DNA from: Planctomycetota bacterium
GTDB lineage: Bacteria; Planctomycetota; UBA1135; GCA-002686595
Assembly (NCBI GenBank): GCA_002683825.1
Contig: NYUD01000072.1
Coordinates: 1 to 64,000, forward strand
Reading direction: 5' to 3'
Length of the DNA stretch: 64,000 bases
Positions 48,555-57,094 of the stretch are shown here, in pieces; the stretch's first letter is position 1, and every line of letters starts with the position of its first letter. Made by a program: the position numbers and the translations under genes. The notes under the pieces were generated by a model, which saw only the letters and a program-made list of their open reading frames with translations, had not been told where the DNA came from and did not search any database.

Positions 48555-51110
48555 TCAGGCCACGGCGGCGTGCTGCTCCACCGTCGCCTTCGAAACCTCC
48601 AGCACGTAGCCGCTCTCGCTAAAATCGATCCGCGCCGTGTCGCCGGGGGCGAGCTCTCCGGAGAGGATTGCGTCGGCCAGTCGGTTTTGGACGCGGCGCT
48701 GGATGCAGCGCTTCAAAGGCCGAGCGCCGAACTCCGGATCGAAGCCTTCTTCAGCCAGTGAGTCCTTCGCTTTCTGCGAGAGTTCGATCGAGATCTCCTG
48801 TTCGGCCAGGTGCTTGGCGAGCCGCTTGAGCTGTACGTCGACGATGCAGTGGATCTGAGCCTTTTTGAGAGTGCTGTATTCCAGCACCTCGTCCAGGCGG
48901 TTCAGGAACTCCGGCCGGAAATGTGCCGACAGGGTGTCCTTGCCCCTCAGATTGCTCGTCATCAGGACCAGCGTGTGTGTAAAGTCGATCTGGTGGCCCT
49001 GACCGTCGGTCAACCGGCCGTCATCGAGGATTTGCAACAGGACGTTGAAGACGTCGGGGTGCGCCTTTTCGATCTCATCCAGAAGGATGACCGAGTGCGG
49101 TTTGCGGCGCACGGCTTCGGACAGAGCGCCGCCCTCTTCGTAACCCACGTAGCCCGGAGGCGCGCCGAGCATGCGCGAGACGGAGTGCTTCTCCATGTAC
49201 TCGCTCATGTCGAGGCGTATCATCGCGCTCTCGTCGTCGAACAGGAACTCAGCCACCGCGCGGGCGGTCTCCGTCTTACCTACCCCGGTCGGCCCAAGGA
49301 GCAGGAACGATCCCAACGGGCGGGTCGTTTCCTGGATGCCGGCCCGAGCGCGGCGAACGGCTTCTGCGATCCGCGCCAGGGCTTCGTCCTGACCCACGAC
49401 CCGTTCGGCGAGGCGTTCCTCCATGTGCAGGAGCTTCTCGCGTTCGGTTTCCAGCAAGCGCTGGGCGGGAATGCCCGTCCAGCGCCCGACCACACCGGCG
49501 ATCCCTTCAGCTTCAACCTCTTCGGGCAGCAGGGCGCCCGTGGCTTGCGCCCGCTGCAACCTCTCCCGTGCGTCGCGCACGTCGAGCTCGGAGTCGGGGA
49601 TCTCGCCGTAGCGAATCTGGCTGACGCGCTCGAGGTCCCCCTCGCGCTCGCAGCGGTCGGCTTCCGCGCGCAGGCTCTCGATCAGGGCCTTCCCCGCGCG
49701 AATGCGCGTGATGAGGTCCTTTTCCGCCTGCCAGCGCGCTTGCAGCGCGCTGCGAGCCTCGACCAGGTCCGCCAGCTCGGCCTCGATGGCGGCGAGACGC
49801 TGGGTTTGTGATCCCTCTTTTTGAAGGGCCTTCTTCTCGATCTCCAGCTGGCGAATCCGACGCTCGAGGTTGTCGATCTCCGGTGGCATCGAGTCGATCG
49901 AAATCTTCAATTGAGCGGCCGCCTCGTCGACCAGGTCGATGGCCTTGTCCGGCAGGAAGCGCTCGCTGATGTGCCGATCGGACAGTCGCGCGGCGGCTAC
50001 GAGGGCCTCATCGGTGATGCGCACGCCGTAGTGTGTCTCGTAGCGCTCCTTCAAACCGCGCAGGATCGCGATCGTGTCCTCGACGGTGGGTTCATCGACC
50101 AGGACGGGCATGAAGCGCCGCTCGAGGGCCTTGTCCTTTTCGATGTACTTGCGGTACTCCTCGAGGGTCGTTGCGCCGATGCAGTGCAGCTCGCCCCGCG
50201 CCAGCGCGGGTTTCAGCATGTTGGCCGCATCGATCGCGCCTTCTGCACCGCCGGCCCCGACCAGTGTGTGCAGCTCGTCGATGAAGAGGATCACGTCGCC
50301 GTTTCCCTCGGCGATCTCCTGCAGGACCGACTTCAAGCGCTCCTCGAATTCGCCGCGATACTTCGCGCCGGCCAGCATCGAGCCGAGATCCAGCGCCATG
50401 ATGCGTTTTTGCTTCAGGCCCTCGGGCACATCCCCCGCGACGATGCGGTTGGCGAGGCCCTCGGCGATCGCCGTCTTTCCGACACCGGGATCGCCCATGA
50501 GGACGGGGTTGTTCTTGCGTCGGCGCGAGAGCACCTGCATGACGCGCCGAATCTCGTCGTCGCGGCCGATGACCGGGTCGAGCTTGCCCGCCCGCGCGTC
50601 TTCTGTGAGGTCCCGGGCGAATCGCTCGAGCGATTCGAACGTCGCTTCGGGGTCCTGCGTCGTCACGCGGCTTTGGCCGCGCGCTTCGACCAGGGCGGCC
50701 TCGATGCGTTCGCGTGTCAACTGCCGTGCGGCGAAGAGCTCGCTGATCCCGTGCCCGCCCTTCTCGACCAGAGCGAGCAGCAGGTGTTCGGTCGAGACGT
50801 ATTGATCCCCGAGTCGTTTCGAGTGTGCGCAGGCTGCAGCGAGAACCCCGGCGAGCTCGGCGGAGACCGGCGGCTGGGCTCCGGTTCCGCTCGTCGTCGG
50901 GAGCTTTTTCTCCAGCCGCTCGAGTTCGGTGACGAACAGGGCGGGCTGGCTATCCAGTCGGGAGAAGAGCGCCGCCAGGAGCCCCTCGACGTCGCTCAGG
51001 AGAGCGTGCGCGACGTGGAGAGAGGTGAGCTCGGCGTGGCGCTGTTCGAGGGCGCGGCCGACGGCGGCCTGGAGGATGGATTGGGTCTTTCGGGTGTATG
51101 CGTCTTGCAT
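48555..51110 (-). CDS. clpB: ATP-dependent chaperone ClpB
   Basis: [15 protein letters not shown] and [19 protein letters not shown] Walker A motifs, coiled-coil middle domain, [28 protein letters not shown]. Confidence 0.97.
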   Translation of the reverse strand: MQDAYTRKTQSILQAAVGRALEQRHAELTSLHVAHALLSDVEGLLAALFSRLDSQPALFVTELERLEKKLPTTSGTGAQPPVSAELAGVLAAACAHSKRLGDQYVSTEHLLLALVEKGGHGISELFAARQLTRERIEAALVEARGQSRVTTQDPEATFESLERFARDLTEDARAGKLDPVIGRDDEIRRVMQVLSRRRKNNPVLMGDPGVGKTAIAEGLANRIVAGDVPEGLKQKRIMALDLGSMLAGAKYRGEFEERLKSVLQEIAEGNGDVILFIDELHTLVGAGGAEGAIDAANMLKPALARGELHCIGATTLEEYRKYIEKDKALERRFMPVLVDEPTVEDTIAILRGLKERYETHYGVRITDEALVAAARLSDRHISERFLPDKAIDLVDEAAAQLKISIDSMPPEIDNLERRIRQLEIEKKALQKEGSQTQRLAAIEAELADLVEARSALQARWQAEKDLITRIRAGKALIESLRAEADRCEREGDLERVSQIRYGEIPDSELDVRDARERLQRAQATGALLPEEVEAEGIAGVVGRWTGIPAQRLLETEREKLLHMEERLAERVVGQDEALARIAEAVRRARAGIQETTRPLGSFLLLGPTGVGKTETARAVAEFLFDDESAMIRLDMSEYMEKHSVSRMLGAPPGYVGYEEGGALSEAVRRKPHSVILLDEIEKAHPDVFNVLLQILDDGRLTDGQGHQIDFTHTLVLMTSNLRGKDTLSAHFRPEFLNRLDEVLEYSTLKKAQIHCIVDVQLKRLAKHLAEQEISIELSQKAKDSLAEEGFDPEFGARPLKRCIQRRVQNRLADAILSGELAPGDTARIDFSESGYVLEVSKATVEQHAAVA

Positions 51111-51139
51111 GGTGGTATAGCTCCTCTCGGGGTAGGAAG

Positions 51140-51155
51140 AGCAAGCACGGTGCCA
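51140..51155 (-). promoter_or_regulatory. Sigma-54 (-24/-12) promoter upstream of clpB
   Basis: Minus strand TGGCAC-CGTGC-TTGCT; GG-N10-GC spacing exact; about 30 nt upstream of the clpB ATG. Confidence 0.7.
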
Positions 51156-51208
51156 AGCCCAAAAGGCCCCTTCCTGCCACCAGAGACGCCCACGTCTGGG
51201 GGGGGCGC

Positions 51209-51241
51209 GGCCATAACGGCAGATGGACTGCCATTATGGCC
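51209..51241 (-). promoter_or_regulatory. 14-bp hairpin/palindrome upstream of clpB
   Basis: + strand GGCCATAACGGCAG-atgga-CTGCCATTATGGCC; 13/14 matched as DNA, fully paired with one G-U as minus-strand RNA. Confidence 0.75.
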
Positions 51242-51288
51242 TCTCAGGGGTCGGCTCCGCGGCCGGGTACTTGCCCGGGGGCCCGGCG

Positions 51289-52170
51289 CTAGAGCAGTTC
51301 GCACGCCCCGAGCGCTCGCTCGAGGCGCTCGGCGTTCTCGCTCTCGATCTCCACCAGGGGCAAACGCAGTTCCGGGGTGCAATGGCCCAGACGCGCCAGG
51401 GCGGTCTTCAGCGGGGCGGGATTCGTTTCCAGCGCGAGCGCGCGAATCAAGGGCCGTACGGTCTCGAGCGTGTGGGCGGCTCGATCGTCGTCCCGGCCGA
51501 TGGCTTCGATCAGGAGAGCGATCTTCCCGGGCATGAGATTGCCCACGACCGAGACCGCTCCGACGGCTCCGGCCTGGATGCCCTCCACGATCCCATCGTC
51601 GTCTCCGCACAGGGTGTCGATTCCGCGCTCGGCCAGGGCCCTGATCTCTTCGACGCCCGCCGATTCCTTGACGGCGACGACGTTCCCGCAACGCTCACGC
51701 ACCCTCGACACCGTCTCCGGCTCGAGCGCGACGCCCGTTCTCTTGGGAATGTCGTAGAGAATGACCGGCAGCGGCGTGGCGGCTGCAACGGCGCAGAAGT
51801 GCTCGACGATGCCTCGCTGGGGCGGCTGCACGTAGATCGGGGTGGTCACGAGAAGCCCGTCAGCTCCCGCGCCGTGGGCCTCTTGCGCCATTTGGACCGC
51901 CGACCGGGTGGAAGAAGAGCCCACGCCGGCGATGACCGGAATGCGGCCGGCCGCCGCCCCGACGCCGAAGGCGACCACCGACGTTCTTTCCGTACGGCTG
52001 AGTGAGGCCCCCTCGCCCGTCGAACCGGCCAGGACGACGCCGTGGCTTCCACCTTGAACCTGCAGGTCGATGAGCCGGTGCAGGCTATCGAAGTCCACAC
52101 GCCGGTCCCGGAAGGGCGTGGGAAGCGCAACCAGGCTGCCCCGAAAGGGGTTTTCGAGCGTGCCCGTCAT
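51289..52170 (-). CDS. dapA: 4-hydroxy-tetrahydrodipicolinate synthase
   Basis: GSLVALPTPFRDRRVDF, GSTGEGASLSRTER, VILYDIPKRTG, VAVKES. Start MTGTLENPF overlaps the pdxJ stop (ATGA). Confidence 0.94.
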   Translation of the reverse strand: MTGTLENPFRGSLVALPTPFRDRRVDFDSLHRLIDLQVQGGSHGVVLAGSTGEGASLSRTERTSVVAFGVGAAAGRIPVIAGVGSSSTRSAVQMAQEAHGAGADGLLVTTPIYVQPPQRGIVEHFCAVAAATPLPVILYDIPKRTGVALEPETVSRVRERCGNVVAVKESAGVEEIRALAERGIDTLCGDDDGIVEGIQAGAVGAVSVVGNLMPGKIALLIEAIGRDDDRAAHTLETVRPLIRALALETNPAPLKTALARLGHCTPELRLPLVEIESENAERLERALGACELL

Positions 52171-52889
52171 GCCACCGTCCTGCCCATCCGACGGAGCATG
52201 TCGCGCACAGCGGTTTCCACGCCACAGAAGACGGCGCGGGAGACGATCGAATGGCCGATGTTCAGCTCTTCGAGGTGGGGGAGATCGAGCACTCCCTGCA
52301 CGTTGTCGTAGCTGAGCCCGTGGCCCGCGTTGACACGCAAACCCAGCTCGTGCGCACAACGGGCGCCCCCACGGAGTCGTTCCAGCTCCTCTTCGAGCGC
52401 CCCTTCGCTCGCGTTGGCGTAGCTACCCGTGTGCAGTTCGACGAACTCCACGTTCAGGGCACGGGCCACCTCGAGCTGGTCGGGTTCGGGGTCGACGAAC
52501 AGGCTGACCGGCATACCGCGTTCACGAAAGCGCGGGACTGCCTCCGCCAATCGGCCGCGTTCCGCGATCGCATCGAGTCCACCCTCGGTCGTGATCTCCT
52601 GGCGGTTCTCCGGAACGATGCAGATCTCGTCGGCGCCGCTCGCGAGCGCCAGGCCGACCATCTCCTCGTCCAGAGAGACCTCCAGGTTGAGGAGCGTCGT
52701 CACGGCCTTTCGCAGGGCGACGAGATCCGTGTCCTGGATGTGGCGACGGTCCTTGCGCAGGTGGCACGTGATTCCGTCGGCCCCGCCACCCTCCACCGCC
52801 CGGGCCCAGGCGACCGGATCCGGCTCGATCCCGCGGCGTGCCTGACGCAGGGTGGCGACGTGATCGATGTTGACGTGGAGTTTCAGCAC
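52167..52889 (-). CDS. pdxJ: Pyridoxine 5'-phosphate synthase
   Basis: VLKLHVNIDHVATLRQARRG, GGADGITCHLRKDRRHIQD, RVNAGHGLSYDNV, NIGHSIVSRAVF; GTG start. The longer ORF to 53552 is antisense to xrtH. Confidence 0.95.
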   Translation of the reverse strand: MLKLHVNIDHVATLRQARRGIEPDPVAWARAVEGGGADGITCHLRKDRRHIQDTDLVALRKAVTTLLNLEVSLDEEMVGLALASGADEICIVPENRQEITTEGGLDAIAERGRLAEAVPRFRERGMPVSLFVDPEPDQLEVARALNVEFVELHTGSYANASEGALEEELERLRGGARCAHELGLRVNAGHGLSYDNVQGVLDLPHLEELNIGHSIVSRAVFCGVETAVRDMLRRMGRTVA

Positions 52890-53042
52890 AGGTGCGAGGG
52901 CAAGGATGCGAAACGACTTTCGTCGCTTCCAGCGCTCAGCGAGTATTCGGGCCGAATGGGCCCGTCGAGTCACGTGGCCCGCATCGAAGCCCTGGTGTAT
53001 CCTGCGCACCTCGTGGTCCACCCCGAGAGACGATAAGGGCGC

Positions 53043-53663
53043 ATGGGAAGCAGCAAGAAAAAGCGGCGCGAGAAAAAGCGAGCCGCGCCGGAGGTCGTCT
53101 CCCGAGGGGAAGCCGGTTCGTGGTACGCCGCCAAGAGACCCGCCCTGCGCTTCCTGTTGATCGTGGGGGGCTTCATGCTCCTGTTCTACGCGATCTTCTA
53201 TACGTCCCCGCAGGACAGCCCCGGGGTCCATGCGGCGATCGAGGCCTATCTGGGGATCTACGCCTCGGTCGCGGGCTTCGTCTTCGATACCTTCGGCTTC
53301 GACGTGCGCGTTTCGAGCACGATGATCTTTCTCGAGGGCCGGGCGGTGAAGGTCGTGCGGGGCTGCGACGCGATGGAGCCGATCGCGCTCTACATCGCCG
53401 CCGTGATCGCCGTGGAGGCCGGCAACGTGCGTTCCAAGCTCATCGGTCTCGCCGTCGGCGTTTCGATGCTCGTTTTCGCGAACCTCCTGCGCATCATCGC
53501 CCTGACCTACATCAACGTGCGCTTCTCCTCGTTCTTCGACACGGCGCACCACACGGTGGGCCAGACGCTCTTCATCCTGTTCACCCTTTCCCTGTGGTTC
53601 GCCTGGGTGGTGTGGGCTTCGAGAGAGGGGAAGGAGCCTGACGATGCCGGTGCTGCCGACTAG
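53043..53663 (+). CDS. xrtH: Exosortase H-like transpeptidase (IPTLxxWG-CTERM type)
   Basis: Multi-TM; catalytic-triad-like VVRGCDAMEPIALYIAAV (Cys), ANLLRIIALTYI (Arg), DTAHHTVGQTLFI (His). Subtype inferred from linkage to the VPTVSQWG protein. Confidence 0.82.
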   Translation: MGSSKKKRREKKRAAPEVVSRGEAGSWYAAKRPALRFLLIVGGFMLLFYAIFYTSPQDSPGVHAAIEAYLGIYASVAGFVFDTFGFDVRVSSTMIFLEGRAVKVVRGCDAMEPIALYIAAVIAVEAGNVRSKLIGLAVGVSMLVFANLLRIIALTYINVRFSSFFDTAHHTVGQTLFILFTLSLWFAWVVWASREGKEPDDAGAAD

Positions 53664-54225
53664 GCGTATCGCGATCTTCGCCCTGCATTTCGTCCTGATC
53701 TACAGCGCTCTGATCCTCTCCTGGCCGCTCCTGCGTCCGGTCTACCGACCGCTCTACTGCACCTTCGGAAACCTCGTTTTCCAGGGCGGCAGGGCCTCCA
53801 CCACCTTCCGTGAGCGGGAGGGGGACGAGGAGCTGGACATCGCCCTGCGACTCGAAAAGCGCGGCAGCGGCGTCTGGGCGGAGATGGAAACCAATAGCCG
53901 CCTCATCGGCTACCTGCCCACGGTGAGTCTGATCGCCTTCGTGCTGGCCACCCCGATCCCGTGGAAGCGCCGCCGCAAGGCGCTTCTCCAGGGGCTCCTT
54001 CTCGTCAGTCTATTCGTGGCCCTGCGCATGGCCATTCCCCTGTGGCGCGACTTCAGCCGTCCCGATGCGCTGCAGGTCTACCACCCGGGCCCACCGGGGC
54101 GGTGGTTTCTGGGAATCCTCGAACGGGCCTTCCTGAACGCTCCGGCCAGCTGGTTTGTGGTCCCCATCTTCGTCTGGGTCGCGGTCGCGTTCCGTCGCGC
54201 GGACTGGGAAATCGTGGAAGAGTGA
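53644..54225 (+). CDS. Exosortase H-associated membrane protein (putative)
   Basis: Overlaps the xrtH 3' end by 20 nt; N-terminal TM, periplasmic-like segment, further TMs. Confidence 0.65.
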   Translation: MPVLPTRRIAIFALHFVLIYSALILSWPLLRPVYRPLYCTFGNLVFQGGRASTTFREREGDEELDIALRLEKRGSGVWAEMETNSRLIGYLPTVSLIAFVLATPIPWKRRRKALLQGLLLVSLFVALRMAIPLWRDFSRPDALQVYHPGPPGRWFLGILERAFLNAPASWFVVPIFVWVAVAFRRADWEIVEE

Positions 54226-54249
54226 CGGTCTGCAACGGGCCACCAAGGG

Positions 54250-54270
54250 GACGTTGCACCCTGCAACGTC
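54250..54270. repeat. 9-bp perfect hairpin downstream of the exosortase operon
   Basis: GACGTTGCA-ccc-TGCAACGTC; no T-tract. Confidence 0.75.
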
Positions 54271-54435
54271 AAGGTAAGTGCCTGTTGTTTCAATGCGTTA
54301 GGGCGTTGGAAAGAACTTCCGGGTGCAGGGACCGTGTATTCTGCACCACCTGACCCGGGAGCCGTTTCCTGCGGGGCCCGGTGGAATACACCCAACTTAT
54401 TATAGATAAGGCACTTATGTGCTTCTTGCCTGGCC

Positions 54436-54451
54436 TGGCCCGGGGTTTGCA
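54436..54451 (+). promoter_or_regulatory. Sigma-54 (-24/-12) promoter upstream of the IPTL-CTERM gene
   Basis: TGGCCCG-GGGT-TTGCA; one mismatch to TGGCACG-N4-TTGCW; GG-N10-GC exact; about 88 nt before the ATG. Confidence 0.6.
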
Positions 54452-54538
54452 CTAAACCCCCAGGCGCAGGGCCCTCCCGGGATTCGGCCTTGCACACCCT
54501 TCACCCCCACAAAAGCAAGTAACGAGAGCTAGCTCACC

Positions 54539-55228
54539 ATGAAGAAGACCCTGATATTCGCAACCTGCCTCGCCGTCGCCTCGACGGTCGCGGCCCAGAA
54601 GAACGCAACAGCTCCCCCGACGCTCGCCTCCGGCAGCGGTACCGACCACACGGGACAGACGATCGTCCCCGCGACGGTCATCTCCTCGAGCACCTTCGAC
54701 GGCAGCACAGAGACGGTCGTCAGCGTCGCCGGCGAGCAGAGCTGGGACCTCCAAGGCGATCCCTCCAACACCGTTCTCTCCCTCGACATCGGCGCGGGCG
54801 AGGCCGTCACGGGCCTCGGCTGGGACGTCAGCTGCACGACCGTCGGCGGTAGCTGGTTGAACGAGGCCCAGTTCGCGTTCGGCCCCAACGGCGGCGCCGT
54901 CGAAGTGTTCCTCACTCCCTCCCCGACGGGCGGTCCCGGCACGGAATCCAACTCGAGCCCCGTCCTCATTCTCGCTGATCTGGGAATTCCGGACATCGTC
55001 TGCCCGGATGGAACGCTGCTGATCGAGCTCGACGAGACCTTCGACGACGCGGCCGACGCGGTCGACGCCGACTGGACAGCCGGTGGGGTCACCATTCAGC
55101 ACACCGGCGGCGGCGGTGGCGGCGGTGTTCCGACGGTCAGCCAGTGGGGTCTCATGATCCTTACAGCCCTCCTGTTCGGCGGTGTCGTCTGGCGTAGCGT
55201 CAGCCGCAAGACCGCCACGGCGAGCTAG
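54539..55228 (+). CDS. IPTLxxWG-CTERM sorting-domain surface protein
   Basis: N-terminal signal peptide MKKTLIFATCLAVASTVAAQ; C-terminal Gly-rich linker + VPTVSQWGLMILTALLFGGVVWRSVSRK (motif, TM, basic tail). Confidence 0.88.
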   Translation: MKKTLIFATCLAVASTVAAQKNATAPPTLASGSGTDHTGQTIVPATVISSSTFDGSTETVVSVAGEQSWDLQGDPSNTVLSLDIGAGEAVTGLGWDVSCTTVGGSWLNEAQFAFGPNGGAVEVFLTPSPTGGPGTESNSSPVLILADLGIPDIVCPDGTLLIELDETFDDAADAVDADWTAGGVTIQHTGGGGGGGVPTVSQWGLMILTALLFGGVVWRSVSRKTATAS

Positions 55229-55282
55229 TCTTCGCTCGCTCCGGTTTCTTACCCGAGGTTGGGGGAAACCGAGTTCATCCGC

Positions 55283-55323
55283 ACGCGCCCTGGTCCTGGC
55301 GGCCAGGGCGCGTTTTTTTTTTT
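55283..55323 (+). terminator. Strong Rho-independent terminator after the IPTL-CTERM gene
   Basis: ACGCGCCCTGG-tcctggcgg-CCAGGGCGCGT followed by 11 T. Confidence 0.93.
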
Positions 55324-55348
55324 GCCCGTGCTCTGCCCGAAGCGGCCC

Positions 55349-57094
55349 GTGGGTACGATCACACGCGCCTTGGATTCTCGCGTTCTTCCTGGGGTCGCAA
55401 TCGCCCTGGCCCTGGCCCCCGGCTGCGGGGGGTCCTCCACCCCGCCCCCGGTGTATGAACCGGCGAACTCGGCGAACTCGGCCGACGAGGCCAGCGGCTC
55501 CCCCTGGTTTCGCGAGGTGCACGAAGAGGTCGGGATCGACTTCGTTCACGTGTCCGACGCGGGGGGAGCGCTGCGACGCTTTCCCGAGATCATGGGTGGC
55601 GGTGCGGCACTGGCCGATCTCGAGGGCGACGGCGACCCCGACCTGTACCTGGTGCAGTCCGGGGAACTGGATGGGCCCGCGCCCGGCTCGCCGGTCAACC
55701 GGCTCTTTCGAAATGGGGGCGCAGGTCGGTTCACCGACATCACCGAAGAGAGTGGCAGCGGCGATCCCGGGTACGGCATGGGGGTCGCGCTGGGGGACGT
55801 CGACAACGACGGTGCTCTCGACCTCTACGTCACGAACGTGGGGCCCAACGTGCTGCTCTTGAACCGCGGCGCCCTCACCTTCGAGGACCGCTCGGAACGG
55901 GCCGGGGTCGACCAGCGGGCCTGGAGCACCAGCGCGGCGTTCTTCGACCTCGACGTCGATGGCCGGCTGGATCTCTTCTGTTGCAACTACGTCGACTGGT
56001 CGCTCGGGGGGGAGCTGGCGTGTTCGACCGCGGCGGGACGCCCCGACTATTGCAGTCCCAATAGCTACGATGCACCGGTAGCCGATTCCCTCTATCGCAA
56101 CGAGGGCGGCGGGCGCTTCACGGATGTTTCCGCGGCGGCGGGTCTCTTCGCGCGACGGGGGAACGGACTGGGCGTGGTCTGCGGCGATTTCGACGGGGAC
56201 GGCGCGATCGACATCTTTGTCGCCAACGATCAGATGGAGAACCACCTCTGGCACAACGGGGGCGATGGGACGTTCACCGACATCGCGGGAGCCAGCGGCT
56301 GTGCGGTCGATCAGCACGGCCAACCGAAGGCGGGCATGGGGACGCTGGCCGAGGATGTGGACGGCGACGACGACCTCGACGTGCTCGTCGTCAATCTACG
56401 GGCACAGGCGGATTCCTTCTTTCGCAATGAAGGCGCCTACTTCAACGACGACACGGCGGCCGTAGGGCTCGGCGGGGCGAGCCGCCCCTTTACGCGCTTC
56501 GGTGTCGGCTGGGTGGATTTCAACAACGACGGCTTCTTCGATCTCTACCAGGCCAACGGCCGCGTCGCGATATCCTCCGAGCTCCATGCGCGTAGCGACG
56601 ACCCCTACGCGGAACCCAACCTGCTCTTCACCGGCCAATCCGGTGGGCGCTTCGATGTTTCCGAACACGAAGGAGGTGTTCCTTCCGGACTTGAACTCGT
56701 GCACACGAGTCGCGCCGCAGCCTTCGGGGACATCGACGGCGACGGCGGGATGGACGTCGTCGTGGTCAATCGCGATGCGTTTGCTTACGTCCTGCGCAAC
56801 GTGGTGCCCGATCGGGGGCATTGGGCGCGATTCCGCGTGCTGGACGGCAACGGCCGCGATGCGCTGGGCGCCGAGCTGCGGATCGAGATCGAGGGGCGCA
56901 GCCTGCGGCGCGACGTGAAGTCGGCCTACAGCTATTGCGCAGCCAACGATCCACGCGTGCACGTCGGGTTAGGAGACGTCGCGAACATCCGCCGCGTGCG
57001 CGTGCGCTGGCCGGGGGGTCGTGAGGAATCCTTCGGTCCCTTCGAGGTCGACCGCGATCACATCCTGCGGGCCGGCGAAGGTACAGAGCGATGA
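55349..57094 (+). CDS. FG-GAP/VCBS repeat protein with ASPIC/UnbV domain, lipoprotein
   Basis: Lipobox LAPGC; repeated GDVDNDGALDLYV motifs; RDALGAELRIEI...SAYSYCAANDPRVHVGLG. Start moved to GTG 55349 because the terminator lies in the longer ORF. Confidence 0.88.
   Translation: MGTITRALDSRVLPGVAIALALAPGCGGSSTPPPVYEPANSANSADEASGSPWFREVHEEVGIDFVHVSDAGGALRRFPEIMGGGAALADLEGDGDPDLYLVQSGELDGPAPGSPVNRLFRNGGAGRFTDITEESGSGDPGYGMGVALGDVDNDGALDLYVTNVGPNVLLLNRGALTFEDRSERAGVDQRAWSTSAAFFDLDVDGRLDLFCCNYVDWSLGGELACSTAAGRPDYCSPNSYDAPVADSLYRNEGGGRFTDVSAAAGLFARRGNGLGVVCGDFDGDGAIDIFVANDQMENHLWHNGGDGTFTDIAGASGCAVDQHGQPKAGMGTLAEDVDGDDDLDVLVVNLRAQADSFFRNEGAYFNDDTAAVGLGGASRPFTRFGVGWVDFNNDGFFDLYQANGRVAISSELHARSDDPYAEPNLLFTGQSGGRFDVSEHEGGVPSGLELVHTSRAAAFGDIDGDGGMDVVVVNRDAFAYVLRNVVPDRGHWARFRVLDGNGRDALGAELRIEIEGRSLRRDVKSAYSYCAANDPRVHVGLGDVANIRRVRVRWPGGREESFGPFEVDRDHILRAGEGTER

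Noticed and set aside
49821-51536. 571-aa plus-strand ORF opposite clpB
   Set aside because: Antisense artefact; the ClpB motifs are on the minus strand, and it runs through the clpB promoter and into dapA.
52890-53552. N-terminal extension of the pdxJ ORF
   Set aside because: Antisense to the exosortase gene; PdxJ homology begins at the GTG near 52889.
55259-55348. First 30 codons of the UnbV ORF
   Set aside because: Contains the terminator stem and T-tract of the preceding gene (encoding FFF); a start at GTG 55349 gives a sensible lipoprotein signal.
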